Origin: Microlunatus panaciterrae
GTDB taxonomy: Bacteria; Actinomycetota; Actinomycetes; Propionibacteriales; Propionibacteriaceae
DNA: 64,000 bases
Direction: 5' to 3'
NCBI RefSeq assembly: GCF_016907535.1
Contig: NZ_JAFBCF010000001.1
Coordinates: forward strand, 930,001-994,000
This document shows positions 16,117 through 24,760 of this stretch, piece by piece (within the stretch, counting starts at the first letter, position 1; each line of letters starts with the position of its first letter). A program made the translations under genes and the position numbers. The notes under the pieces are model-generated. The model was not told where the DNA came from, made no database searches, and saw only the letters and a list, made by a program, of their open reading frames with translations.

Positions 16117-16692
16117 TCAGGGCCGGGCATTCCACTGGTCGAGGGTGGGGAGGTCCTTCTCCGCACCCAGCACCGAGACGGTGGCCGTCTCCAGCGGGAA
16201 GTGGCCGCCCAGGGTGAGGTCGAGGCCGAGCCAGCACAGAGCCAGCGCCCGCAGTGCATGGCCGTGGGCGAAGCAGATGGCCTGCTCGACCCCCGAACCG
16301 CGCACCCGGTTCACCACCCGATTGAGCCGCTGCGCCACCTCGGCCGCAGTCTCCCCGCCCGGCACCGGGTGCGTCCAGATCGTCCACCCTGGAACGGTCT
16401 CGCCGATCTGCTCGCTGGTCAGTCCCTCGTAGTCCCCGTAGGCCCATTCGGCCAGATCTGGTTCCACCTCTGGTGCCGCGCTGCCGGTGAAGCCGGCCAG
16501 TTCCGCGGTCTGACGGGCCCGCTGCCGCGGCGAGGTCAGGATCAGCCCGAAGTCCGCCGGGTCCAGCCGGCCGTTCAGCGAACGGGCCTGCTGCTCACCC
16601 ACCTCCGTCAGCGGCAGGTCGGTGACGGAGGTGTGCCGTCCGTCACGGCTCCATTCCGTCTCCCCGTGACGGACGATGAACAGCCGGGTCAC
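16117..16692 (-). CDS. Histidine phosphatase family protein (phosphoglycerate mutase-like)
   Basis: 191 residues. The family signature RHGETEW places the phospho-accepting His at residue 9; a second conserved His is in CFAHGHALR. Members are phosphatases or mutases for small phosphorylated metabolites; the substrate is not predictable here. The GTG start overlaps the stop of the acyltransferase gene (GTGA 16689-16692), so the two are one operon. Confidence 0.9.
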   Translation of the reverse strand: MTRLFIVRHGETEWSRDGRHTSVTDLPLTEVGEQQARSLNGRLDPADFGLILTSPRQRARQTAELAGFTGSAAPEVEPDLAEWAYGDYEGLTSEQIGETVPGWTIWTHPVPGGETAAEVAQRLNRVVNRVRGSGVEQAICFAHGHALRALALCWLGLDLTLGGHFPLETATVSVLGAEKDLPTLDQWNARP

Positions 16693-17585
16693 GCGCTCTG
16701 GTCCGGCAGCGGGTAGCTGCCTCGCCGGGCGTACCAGTGGCCGCCCGATTTGAGTCGCTTCACGATGGCGCGCTGCAGCGTCGTGTCCTGCGGCAACGAG
16801 TCCAGGTCGACATCGCCCCGGCGGGCGAAGGTGAAGAACAGGGCATCGCCGTCACCCTCCATCTCCTCCGGGTCCAGCTGCCAGAGCCGCTGGAACCTGA
16901 CCATGTTGGAGTCTGCGGCCAGCACCTCGGTCAGCTGGGGGTCGAGCAGCCAGCTCGAGCACCAGAACCGCCGTACCGGGAACTCGGCGAAGTGGCGGCC
17001 GAAGAAGGCGACCGCAGCGCGGAACGACTCCTGCACCGACTCCGGTGTGAGCGGCCCGGTACGCGGGATGTGGGTGGACAGCACCCACTCACCGTCATTG
17101 AGCTGCAGGTTGAACTGCAGCCGCCCCAGCCAGTAGAGGTCACCGGACCAGGCGATCCGCAGCCAGCCCTGGGTGTGCAGCCCGAAGGAGTCGTAGGTGA
17201 GCCGGTGCACCCACACCTGCTGACCGAGATCGGACAGCGAGCGCCACGAGATGTCGTCGTCGATGGCGCGGCTGCGGTGGTAGTCGTGCACGTCCTCCGC
17301 GGTCGCCACCAGTGCCAGCATCGCCAGCACTCCGGCACCGAGGTCCCGCCCGTGCGCGACTGCCGGCTCGTCCTCGGGCCACGGATCTTCGGCCTGCTCC
17401 AACCGCAGGTCCCCGATCGCGGTCGACAGCCGGTCGGCGTACGTCTGCACTCTGGCCAGATCGGCCGGCGAATCCAGCACCTCGGCGGCAGCGTCGACCG
17501 CGTCGGCGGCATCGTCGTCGCGGAAACCGAGGCGGCGGAGGAGGTCGGGAAGGTCGGTGCCCAGCCGGGCGCGAACGTCAGCCAT
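16689..17585 (-). CDS. Acyltransferase-domain protein (GNAT-like, actinobacterial)
   Basis: 298 residues. The C-terminal two thirds (LTYDSFGLHTQGWLRIAW, FNLQLNDGEWVLSTHIPRTG, FPVRRFWCSSWLLDPQL) match my recollection of actinobacterial acyltransferase proteins with an N-terminal helical and a C-terminal GNAT-like domain. Substrate unknown. Start 17585 was chosen over 17627 because TAAGGT lies 7 nt upstream, either as a leaderless -10 or, less likely, as a weak ribosome binding site (AAGGTG). Operon with the histidine phosphatase. Confidence 0.75.
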   Translation of the reverse strand: MADVRARLGTDLPDLLRRLGFRDDDAADAVDAAAEVLDSPADLARVQTYADRLSTAIGDLRLEQAEDPWPEDEPAVAHGRDLGAGVLAMLALVATAEDVHDYHRSRAIDDDISWRSLSDLGQQVWVHRLTYDSFGLHTQGWLRIAWSGDLYWLGRLQFNLQLNDGEWVLSTHIPRTGPLTPESVQESFRAAVAFFGRHFAEFPVRRFWCSSWLLDPQLTEVLAADSNMVRFQRLWQLDPEEMEGDGDALFFTFARRGDVDLDSLPQDTTLQRAIVKRLKSGGHWYARRGSYPLPDQSA

Positions 17586-17592
17586 GTGGATC

Positions 17593-17598
17593 ACCTTA
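17593..17598 (-). promoter_or_regulatory. Candidate -10 box of the acyltransferase operon
   Basis: TAAGGT on the minus strand, 7 nt before ATG 17585. Confidence 0.4.
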
Positions 17599-17660
17599 CG
17601 GTGGGCCGGTCCGAGTCCTGGCCGCACCTCGGGTCCCCGGCATCGCTGGGTGAGCAGTGG

Positions 17661-17666
17661 AACAAT
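17661..17666 (+). promoter_or_regulatory. Candidate -10 box of the aminopeptidase P gene
   Basis: AACAAT (consensus TANAAT-like) ends 7 nt before ATG 17674 and no ribosome binding site is seen. It favours 17674 over the in-frame ATG at 17665. Confidence 0.4.
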
Positions 17667-17673
17667 GCGTCAT

Positions 17674-19134
17674 ATGAGTGAGAAGTCGCCCGCCCTGCCC
17701 AACCGTCAGCAACCGTTCTCAGACGCTTTCCGCGCCTTTATCGGCGAAGGCTGGGCGCCCCACCCGGCCGAGCTGCCGGGACTGCTGCCAGCGGCCGCTG
17801 TCGCGCCGGACCGTCGTCGATCGATCAGCGCCCAGTTTCCCGGCGAGCGACTGGTCATCCCCGCGGGTGGGCTCAAGATCCGCTCGAACGACACCGACTA
17901 CCGCTACCGGCCCCATTCGGCCTTCGCCCACCTGACCGGGCTGGGAAGTGACCAGGAACCTGACTCGGTGCTGGTGCTGGAGCCGAAGGACACCGGCCAC
18001 GAGGGCACCCTGTATTTCAAGCCACGCGCGCCCCGGGACTCCGAGGAGTTCTACTCCGACGCCCGGTACGGCGAGATGTGGGTGGGACGGCGGCTCTCCC
18101 TGGCGGAGATGACGGCCTTGACCGGGCTGGCCTGCGCGGACATCAAGGACCTCGAGGACGATCTGGCCAAGAACGCCGAGGACACCAGGATCCGGGTTCT
18201 CCGGCAGGCGGACGAGCTGGTCGCAGCACTGGTCGACAGGATCCGCCGGAGCACCGACATCGAGGCCGACCAGGCCCTGACCGTGGCTTTGAGCGAGCTG
18301 CGCCTGGTCAAGGACGTCTTTGAGGCCGACCAGATGCGCGACGCGTGCGCCAAGACCGCGGCAGCCTTCGAGGCTGTGGTCGCCGACCTGCCGGAGGCGG
18401 TCCGCCGGGGCCGCGGCGAGCGTTGGGTGGAGGGGGTCTTCGGCCTGCACGCCCGGCACGCCGGCAACGCCATCGGCTACGACACCATTGCCGCGTCGGG
18501 TGACCACGCCTGCACCCTGCACTGGATCCGCAACGACGGCGACCTCCGAGAGGGCGACCTGCTGCTGCTGGATGCCGGGGTCGAGCTGGACACGCTCTAC
18601 ACCGCCGATATCACCAGGACTCTTCCGGTCAGCGGCCGGTTCTCCGAAGCGCAGCGGAAGGTGTACGAGGCCGTACTCGAGGCCCAGGAGGCAGGCATCG
18701 CGGCAGCCAAGCCGGGGGCCAAGTTCTCCGACGTGCACCGGGCCGCGATCGCCGTCGTGGCCCGCCACCTCGAGCAGTGGGGCATCCTGCCCACCACGGC
18801 GGAGGACTCACTGAGCGAGCAGGGCGGTCAGCACCGTCGATGGATGGTGCATGGCACCTCACATCATCTGGGCATCGACGTCCATGACTGCGCCCAGGCA
18901 CGACTGGAGATGTACCGTGAGGGCACTCTGAAGCCGGGCATGGTGATCACCGTGGAGCCCGGGATCTATTTCAAGGCCGACGACCAGCTGGTGCCGGTCG
19001 AGCTGCGCGGGATCGGCGTCCGAATCGAGGACGACATCCTGATCACCGAGGACGGCAACGAGAACCTCTCCGGCATGCTGCCCAGATCCGTCGATGACGT
19101 GGAGGCCTGGATGGCGCCTCTGCTGCGGGGATAG
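17674..19134 (+). CDS. pepP: Xaa-Pro aminopeptidase (aminopeptidase P family, M24B)
   Basis: 486 residues, the usual length for bacterial aminopeptidase P. An N-terminal AMP_N domain (FPGERLVIPAGGLKIRSND, DYRYRPHSAFAHLTGL) precedes the metallopeptidase fold. Metal ligands are visible: Asp in LLLLDAGVELDTLYTAD (two), His in HGTSHHLGIDVHD, Glu in ITVEPGIYF and Glu in GVRIEDDIL. It removes residues N-terminal to proline in the cytoplasm. corA starts 3 nt after the stop, so they are co-transcribed. Confidence 0.95.
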   Translation: MSEKSPALPNRQQPFSDAFRAFIGEGWAPHPAELPGLLPAAAVAPDRRRSISAQFPGERLVIPAGGLKIRSNDTDYRYRPHSAFAHLTGLGSDQEPDSVLVLEPKDTGHEGTLYFKPRAPRDSEEFYSDARYGEMWVGRRLSLAEMTALTGLACADIKDLEDDLAKNAEDTRIRVLRQADELVAALVDRIRRSTDIEADQALTVALSELRLVKDVFEADQMRDACAKTAAAFEAVVADLPEAVRRGRGERWVEGVFGLHARHAGNAIGYDTIAASGDHACTLHWIRNDGDLREGDLLLLDAGVELDTLYTADITRTLPVSGRFSEAQRKVYEAVLEAQEAGIAAAKPGAKFSDVHRAAIAVVARHLEQWGILPTTAEDSLSEQGGQHRRWMVHGTSHHLGIDVHDCAQARLEMYREGTLKPGMVITVEPGIYFKADDQLVPVELRGIGVRIEDDILITEDGNENLSGMLPRSVDDVEAWMAPLLRG

Positions 19135-19137
19135 GCA

Positions 19138-20217
19138 GTGAGCAGGCCGGTCCGTCGCTCGATGTCTCCGCTCACGGTGCTCGGCCGCCGGACGGTTCCG
19201 GCGGTGCCGGTCCCCTCCCCGCCACCGAGCTCGGTGGTCGCCTGGGGCTGGTACGTCAACGGGCTGAGGCAGTCCGCGGAGGATCTGTCCACCGCAGCCC
19301 GTCGGGCCTGCGAGGGTGAGGGGTTCGTCTGGCTGGGGCTGAAGGACCCCACTGACGCAGACCTGCAGGCTCTGTCGTCGCAGTTCGACCTGCACCCGCT
19401 CGCCGTCGAGGACGCGGTCCACGGCCACACCCGTTCGAAGCTGGAGATGTTCGGAAACGACCTGTTCATGGTCATCTCCACGGTGGCCTACGTCGACCAT
19501 GAGGAACTCACCGACTCCTCTGAGATCGTCTCAACAGGTCAGGTGATGGTGTTCCTCGGCGACCACTTCGTGATCACCGTGAGGCGCGGCGAGCACCGAG
19601 AGCTGAGTACGCTGAGACGCACCCTGGAGGCGGACCCCGAGCGGCTCAAGCAGGGACCCTCCACCGTGCTGTATGCGATCGCCGACCGGATCATCGACGA
19701 CTATCTGGATGTGGTGGCAGAGTTCGAGAACGACCTGGATGAGGTGGAGACCCGCGTCTTCTCCCGGCAGGGCAAGCACGAGGTCGACCGGGTCTACCAG
19801 CTGAAGCGCGAGATGATCGAGTTCAAGCGGTCCGTGGTGCCGCTGGGTCCCCCGTTGGTCAGGCTCGCCAGCCGGGACCTGCCGGTGATACCGATGGAGG
19901 CCCGGGCCTATTTCCGCGAGCTGGCCGACCACCACACCGAGGCGCGCGAGGCGGTCTCTTCCTTCGACGAGGTGCTCAGCTCCATTCTGCAGGCCGGCCT
20001 GGCGCGGGCGAGCGTCGCCGACAACGAGGACATGCGCAAGATCTCTGCCTGGGTGGCGATCGTGGCGGTACCCACCATGCTGGCCGGGATCTACGGGATG
20101 AACTTCGACACCATGCCCGAGTTGCACTGGCACTACGCCTACTTCGTCCTGCTCGGCGTGATGGGCGCCATCATGCTGGGCCTGTATGCGGGGTTCAAGC
20201 ACAACCGCTGGCTGTAG
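19138..20217 (+). CDS. corA: CorA-family magnesium/cobalt transporter
   Basis: 359 residues. The C-terminal end holds two membrane helices with the diagnostic GMN motif (YGMNFDTMPE, residues 320-322); the long N-terminal part is the cytoplasmic funnel domain (AVEDAVHG, DEVETRVFSR). It moves Mg2+ across the cytoplasmic membrane. GTG start 3 nt after the pepP stop, with GGGGA upstream. Confidence 0.95.
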   Translation: MSRPVRRSMSPLTVLGRRTVPAVPVPSPPPSSVVAWGWYVNGLRQSAEDLSTAARRACEGEGFVWLGLKDPTDADLQALSSQFDLHPLAVEDAVHGHTRSKLEMFGNDLFMVISTVAYVDHEELTDSSEIVSTGQVMVFLGDHFVITVRRGEHRELSTLRRTLEADPERLKQGPSTVLYAIADRIIDDYLDVVAEFENDLDEVETRVFSRQGKHEVDRVYQLKREMIEFKRSVVPLGPPLVRLASRDLPVIPMEARAYFRELADHHTEAREAVSSFDEVLSSILQAGLARASVADNEDMRKISAWVAIVAVPTMLAGIYGMNFDTMPELHWHYAYFVLLGVMGAIMLGLYAGFKHNRWL

Positions 20218-20243
20218 CCAGCGACTGCGCCGGCCGGCTGGCC
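20213..20243. terminator. Possible bidirectional terminator between corA and the stress-protein gene
   Basis: The 26-nt gap between the convergent stop codons and the flanking bases hold GCCAGC and GCTGGC that pair around a GC-rich loop containing GCCGGCCGGC. No T-run. Confidence 0.35.
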
Positions 20244-20744
20244 CTACTCGAAGGCGGCCGCCCGGGCGCCCGGCAGCTTGAGCAGCATCTCGCGCGCCTG
20301 AGCCGCGACCTTGTGCTCACAGAGCACCTCGTACTTGGTGGCCACGGTCTGGGTGACTGAGGTGAAGTCACGCTTGCCCTGCGACATGGCATAGGCGATC
20401 GCATTGAACGTGATGCCCAGGCCGATGCCGATCCCCAGCGCGACCAGCAGCAACAGGAAGATGTTCTGGACCGCACCGAAGATCAACATCACCAGCCCGA
20501 CGAGTAGGCCGGTGGAGACGCCGGACTGGACGCCCTGACCGATGACGGTGCCCCAGCTCCTGCGGCCGAGTACCCGCTCGACGGACTTCAGGTCGGTGCC
20601 GACGATCGCGAGGTTCTGGACGGCGAACTTCTCATCGGAGAGGAAGTCCACCGCCTTCTGCGCGTCAGCGTAGGTCTGGAAGATACCCACCGACTGTGGG
20701 AACTCCAGTTCGAACAGCGAGCTGGGCTGCTGGGGTGTGGCCAT
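20244..20744 (-). CDS. General stress protein 17M-like membrane protein
   Basis: 166 residues. The first 70 residues match the N-terminal domain of the general stress protein 17M/YflT family (VGIFQTYADAQKAVDFLSDEKFAVQNLAIVGTDLKSVERV), followed by one or two membrane segments (about 82-120) and a C-terminal tail. The function of the family is not known; members are stress-induced. Start 20744 is supported by GAGGAGGG. A GGGTAT hexamer at 20775-20780 (minus strand) looks like the -10 of a stress sigma factor. Confidence 0.85.
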   Translation of the reverse strand: MATPQQPSSLFELEFPQSVGIFQTYADAQKAVDFLSDEKFAVQNLAIVGTDLKSVERVLGRRSWGTVIGQGVQSGVSTGLLVGLVMLIFGAVQNIFLLLLVALGIGIGLGITFNAIAYAMSQGKRDFTSVTQTVATKYEVLCEHKVAAQAREMLLKLPGARAAAFE

Positions 20745-20774
20745 GATTCCCTCCTCGGGGTGCTGACGCCCAAA

Positions 20775-20780
20775 ATACCC
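20775..20780 (-). promoter_or_regulatory. GGGTAT, possible stress-sigma -10 box
   Basis: GGGTAT on the minus strand, 30 nt before the stress-protein start. The matching GTTT-type -35 is not visible at the expected spacing, so this is tentative. Confidence 0.3.
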
Positions 20781-20810
20781 CACCCGGCTGTGTGTTTGCT
20801 GTGTGTCTGC

Positions 20811-22313
20811 TTAGCGGCGCCAGTTGGCGAGGGCCACCACGAGCTTGTCCTCGACCGGGCGTGGACTGGCGCCGGAGTGTTCGCTCAGCATGGCGAAGAC
20901 GTAGCGTCGCCCGTCGCGTCCCCGGACATAGCCGCTCAGTGCCGTCACCCCGGTGAGGGTGCCCGTCTTGGCGTGCGCGTTGCCTGCTGCCCGGGTGCCA
21001 CGCATCCGTGACCTGAGCGTCCCACCGACCATCCGGTCAGCGTTCGCCGCAACCGGAAGGGCTGCGTAGAACGCCGGGAACCAGGACTCGTTCTGCACCG
21101 CGAACAGAACCCGACCCATGGCCCGAGGCGTGATCTTGTTCGCCCGCGAGAGCCCGGACCCGTCGACCAGCCTGGTGCCGTCCATCGGCGCACCGGTGCT
21201 CCTCACATACGCCATCGTGATCTTGAGTCCGTCCGACCAGTTGCCCCTACCGCCCTTCAAGGTGGCCATGGTCTTGGTCAGATGCTCGGCGTGCATGTTG
21301 TTCGACAGCTTGAGGAAGGGCACCAGCAACGAGGACAGGGGCATCGAGCGGTCGAGAGCGACCTGACGGCGCCGGGTGGTCGGGGTGGCCCCGATCTTGC
21401 TTGATCCGTCGATCCGGACACCGACCTTGGCCAGCTCGGACCTGAAGACCGCGGCGGCATACAGCTCGGGCTTGTCGACAGTGACCCATTCCTTCTGGGT
21501 GGAGCGACCCAGTGGAATCCTGCCGCTGACCGTGATGGTGTTGGTCGCGTTCCTTCGCGACACCGACACCCATCCACGGCTGCCGCTGGCCGAGGTCGTC
21601 ATCTTGTTGACGATCTTGACATAGGAGGCGGCAGAGGCCGGGCTGATCCTGATCTTGGCGCGGGAGCCCTTCTTCGCCCCGGGCCGGTACTTCACGACGA
21701 CAGTGCCCGAGTCGTAGTCCCGGTTCGGGGCTACCGTCAGAGCGGAGATCTGCGCTGCGTAGTAGTCGGACTGATAGGACGTGGACCAGTTCGCGTTGTA
21801 GCGGTCCGAGTCGAAGAAGGTCGCATCGGCGACGAGTTTCCCGGTCACCCGGGTGATCCCCCTGGCCGCCACCTGACGCGCCAGTGAGCGGTAGTCGGAC
21901 ACGACCGTGGTCGGATCCCCGTAGCCCTTCAGGTAGAGGTAGCCGTGGACGACGCCGTTGGCCGGGGTGGCCCGGATGATCACCTGCGTCTTGAACCGGT
22001 AGCCCGGTCCGAGGGTCTTCATCGCCGCCGCCGCTGTCAGGATCTTGGTGTTGGAGGCGGGCGTGGTCCCCCGCCAGGCATAGCGTCCATAGAGCTCGCT
22101 GCCATCGGCGGCGTCCAGCACGACAACGCTCGTCCTGGCGGTCCGCACCCGACTGTCTGACAGCACCGAGGTCAGCTTCTCGGCCAGCCTCGGATCCTTC
22201 GTCGCGGCGACCGCGGGAGTCGGAGCCGCAACGCCGGCGGTGAGGGCGAGTACGACGGCGGCGGCCAGCGCCAGCAGGAGCCGTGCGGGGATGCGCAAGG
22301 GCGACGTGGCCAT
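20811..22313 (-). CDS. dacB: D-alanyl-D-alanine carboxypeptidase/endopeptidase, PBP4 family (S13)
   Basis: 500 residues. A signal peptide (hydrophobic core about residues 10-30, APTPAVAA) is followed by the serine peptidase fold: SxxK at Ser87-Lys90 (PASNTK), SxN in LKLSNNMHAEH, and KTG in HAKTGTLTGV near the C-terminus. It trims or cuts peptidoglycan cross-links outside the membrane. A clear GGAGGA ribosome binding site precedes ATG 22313 and a TAGTCT hexamer at 22352-22357 may be the -10. Single gene. Confidence 0.96.
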   Translation of the reverse strand: MATSPLRIPARLLLALAAAVVLALTAGVAAPTPAVAATKDPRLAEKLTSVLSDSRVRTARTSVVVLDAADGSELYGRYAWRGTTPASNTKILTAAAAMKTLGPGYRFKTQVIIRATPANGVVHGYLYLKGYGDPTTVVSDYRSLARQVAARGITRVTGKLVADATFFDSDRYNANWSTSYQSDYYAAQISALTVAPNRDYDSGTVVVKYRPGAKKGSRAKIRISPASAASYVKIVNKMTTSASGSRGWVSVSRRNATNTITVSGRIPLGRSTQKEWVTVDKPELYAAAVFRSELAKVGVRIDGSSKIGATPTTRRRQVALDRSMPLSSLLVPFLKLSNNMHAEHLTKTMATLKGGRGNWSDGLKITMAYVRSTGAPMDGTRLVDGSGLSRANKITPRAMGRVLFAVQNESWFPAFYAALPVAANADRMVGGTLRSRMRGTRAAGNAHAKTGTLTGVTALSGYVRGRDGRRYVFAMLSEHSGASPRPVEDKLVVALANWRR

Positions 22314-22441
22314 GCGAGCTCCTCCGGTCGAAGGGACCCCCGAGGGTGCGAAGACTACGGCAATAACGGGCGGTGCGGGAGACCAGATCTCGCCGATGGG
22401 TCGTCGGTCAGCAGCACCCCGCGCCGTAGGATCAGCGTCGG

Positions 22442-23116
22442 TCAGGATGCCCGCGGCGGCGCGAAGACACAGAACTCGTTGCCCTCCGGGTCGGCAAGCA
22501 CGTGCCAGCCGATCTCATCGTCCTTGGCCCGAAGAAGCGTGGCACCCGCGTCGAGGAAGTCGTCAGGGTCTCCCCAGACATCCCAGTGCACGCGGTTCTT
22601 GGCGGTCTTCGGCTCGGGTACTGGGGCAAACACCATCTCCCACGGCAAGCCGGCTCCGGGGTCCAACCACCAGAACCCATCCGGGTCGGCATGAGCCTGC
22701 AGGTTCCACCGTTCGGCCCACCAGGTCGCGATCCGTTCCGGCTGGGCGGCATCGACCGACAACTCGTACAACCGGTAACGCGGCAGGTCATCCACATCTC
22801 TGATGAAGGCGCACAACTCGTTGCCCTCGGGGTCGGCGAGCACCGTCCAACGGGGCAAGGTGGCGACCACGGTGGCACCAAGATCAACCAGTTCCTCGAT
22901 CGAACCGGTGTGCAGGTCGAGGTGCACCCTGTTCTTCCCGATCTTGGGCTCGGGCACCGTGTTCAGCCAGATCGTGTGCTCTGCGACCTCGTCGCGGAGT
23001 ACGGCGGGTGCACCGTCACCTTCGGCCCGCAGCCCGAGAGCAGCCGACCAGAAGGGCGCGGCGACGCCGGGGTGCCGGGTGTCGATGCACAGATCCTTGA
23101 ACCTGGCAGTGGTCAT
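22442..23116 (-). CDS. VOC-superfamily protein with two glyoxalase-like domains
   Basis: 224 residues made of two similar halves, each with the repeated pattern ADPEGNELCAF / ADPEGNEFCVF and KNRVHxDxxxGD. This duplicated fold is common in actinobacterial proteins once called glyoxalases; many bind drugs or small metabolites and the reaction here cannot be predicted. ATG 23116 is preceded by TAGGGT at leaderless spacing. Confidence 0.88.
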   Translation of the reverse strand: MTTARFKDLCIDTRHPGVAAPFWSAALGLRAEGDGAPAVLRDEVAEHTIWLNTVPEPKIGKNRVHLDLHTGSIEELVDLGATVVATLPRWTVLADPEGNELCAFIRDVDDLPRYRLYELSVDAAQPERIATWWAERWNLQAHADPDGFWWLDPGAGLPWEMVFAPVPEPKTAKNRVHWDVWGDPDDFLDAGATLLRAKDDEIGWHVLADPEGNEFCVFAPPRAS

Positions 23117-23122
23117 GACGAA

Positions 23123-23128
23123 ACCCTA
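23123..23128 (-). promoter_or_regulatory. Candidate -10 box of the VOC gene
   Basis: TAGGGT on the minus strand, 6 nt before ATG 23116; no ribosome binding site. Confidence 0.45.
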
Positions 23129-23222
23129 GCCAACGGCCTCGACTTCGGGTAACTGTTAGATCGCGTCGCCACCCGGTGGCGTGTGGACTCGGCCCTTGGG
23201 GCCGGACCTTACGGAGGATCAG

Positions 23223-23480
23223 ATGAGCGAGAGCACCTTGGACCCGACGGACGACGCGCAGAACCCCCTCGGCACCGAAGGCCCGGCCGACGGCGGCGCC
23301 CAGGGCGTACCCGGTCAGCATGATGGCGGAGCTGACGGCGGGGCCGACGACGGCGGCGCTGACGGCGGAGCCGACGGCGGGGCCGAGGGGCCGGCTGACG
23401 GCGGGGCCGAAGGTGTACCCGGTGAGCAGGACGGCGGCGCAGACGGTGGTGCCGACGGCGGGGCCGGCACCAGCTACTGA
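23223..23480 (+). CDS. Small Asp/Gly/Ala-rich protein with internal duplication
   Basis: 85 residues with a strong ribosome binding site (GGAGGATCAG before ATG 23223). After an acidic N-terminus (MSESTLDPTDDAQNPLG) it consists almost wholly of ADGG/DGGA repeats. Residues 19-42 are repeated at 55-78 with only three changes (Gln27/Glu63, Gln32/Glu68, His33/Gln69), from a 108-bp duplication. No signal peptide or membrane segment. It lies 38 nt upstream of the JmjC oxygenase gene, so a substrate or partner role is possible but unproven. No family recognised. Confidence 0.75.
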   Translation: MSESTLDPTDDAQNPLGTEGPADGGAQGVPGQHDGGADGGADDGGADGGADGGAEGPADGGAEGVPGEQDGGADGGADGGAGTSY

Positions 23481-23518
23481 CGGCGACGACTGCACTCGGT
23501 GCTGGCTCGTCCGTTCGC

Positions 23519-24760
23519 GTGACGACCAAGGTTCCGGGCGGGGTGCCGGGGGCTGAGCCCGGGCACCCCGCACTGTCGAGGTTGATCGGCGTCGATCGGA
23601 TGCGGTTCGCTGAGGACTTCTGGGGGCGTCGGCCGCTGCTCACTCGGGCCGACGAACTGCCACGTGACTTCAGCGACCTGTTCTCTGGGGACGCTGTCGA
23701 CGAGCTGGTGTCCGAACGGGGGCTGCGCACCCCGTTCCTTCGGGTCGCCAGGGACGGTGCGACCTTGACCGATCGGGCCTTCACCGCTCCCGGCGGCGTC
23801 GGCGCCGGCATCGGCGACCAGGTCAGCGACGAAAAGCTGGTGCGCCTGTTCGCGGACGGTTCCACGTTGGTGCTTCAGGCGCTGCATCGGCTCTGGCCAG
23901 CCCTGATCAGCTTCTCGCAGCAGCTCGCGGCCGACCTCGGACACCCGGTCCAGGTGAACGCCTATGTCACTCCCCCACAGAACAAGGGGTTCAGCGACCA
24001 CTATGACGTGCATGACGTGTTCGTGCTGCAGATCGAGGGCGAGAAGCGGTGGCTGATCCATGAGCCTGTGCTTCCTTCACCGTTGCGCTCGCAACCGTGG
24101 AACGAACGGCGCGCGGCGGTCGAGGCAGCCGCGCTCGAGCCTCCGCTGATGGAGGTGGTCCTGCGCCCGGGCGACTGTCTCTACCTGCCGCGCGGCTATC
24201 TGCACGCTGCCAAGGCGCTCGGCGGAGTGACCACTCACGTCACCATCGGCGTTCACACCTGGAATCGGCAGCTGCTCGCGGAGCGGCTGATGCAGCAGGC
24301 CCTTGCTGAGCTGGCCAAGGACCCCGAGGTGCGGCGCTCGCTGGCCTGCGGGGTGTCGGTCAATGATGCTGATGAGGTGCGCGGCGATCTCGAACTGGTG
24401 CGTGAACGCCTGCTGCAGGTCATCCAGCAGATCGACGCCGGTGCCATCGTCGCCCGACTGCAAGGCGACGCTCGCAACGCCCAGCGGGCGGCGCCGTTGG
24501 GCCCGCTGCGACAGTTGCGAGCCTCGGCGGAACTCACTCCCGAGTCGGTGGTCAGGTTGCGACCACATCTGTCCGCGACGATCGACAAGAAGGCCGACGG
24601 TCGCGCCATGCTGCACAGTCGGGCGGGCAGCCTCGAGCTGTCCCCGGCTGAGGCCGCCGTCGTGGCCGGCATGGTGACTGGTGGCGCGCCGTCGGCGGGT
24701 CAGCTCGGCCTCGAGCTTGCCCGTCGGATGCTGCTCGACGGCGTTGCGGTGGTCGAGTGA
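23519..24760 (+). CDS. JmjC/cupin-fold Fe(II)/2-oxoglutarate oxygenase (ribosomal oxygenase-like)
   Basis: 413 residues. The N-terminal block FAEDFWGRRPLLTR is typical of the bacterial ROX/MINA-like hydroxylases. Iron ligands are His161 and Asp163 (SDHYDVHDVFVLQ) and His229 (PRGYLHAA); Lys177 in EGEKRWLI fits the 2-oxoglutarate region. Known relatives hydroxylate residues of ribosomal proteins; here the substrate could equally be the adjacent repeat protein. The C-terminal 150 residues look like the dimerisation and winged-helix parts. GTG start without a clear ribosome binding site. Its stop overlaps the next start (GTGA 24757-24760). Confidence 0.9.
   Translation: MTTKVPGGVPGAEPGHPALSRLIGVDRMRFAEDFWGRRPLLTRADELPRDFSDLFSGDAVDELVSERGLRTPFLRVARDGATLTDRAFTAPGGVGAGIGDQVSDEKLVRLFADGSTLVLQALHRLWPALISFSQQLAADLGHPVQVNAYVTPPQNKGFSDHYDVHDVFVLQIEGEKRWLIHEPVLPSPLRSQPWNERRAAVEAAALEPPLMEVVLRPGDCLYLPRGYLHAAKALGGVTTHVTIGVHTWNRQLLAERLMQQALAELAKDPEVRRSLACGVSVNDADEVRGDLELVRERLLQVIQQIDAGAIVARLQGDARNAQRAAPLGPLRQLRASAELTPESVVRLRPHLSATIDKKADGRAMLHSRAGSLELSPAEAAVVAGMVTGGAPSAGQLGLELARRMLLDGVAVVE

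Noticed and set aside
23277-23480. Possible CRISPR-like or RTX repeat
   Set aside because: Repeats are in-frame coding units without spacers, and the DGGA pattern does not match the GGxGxDxxx nonapeptide of RTX proteins.
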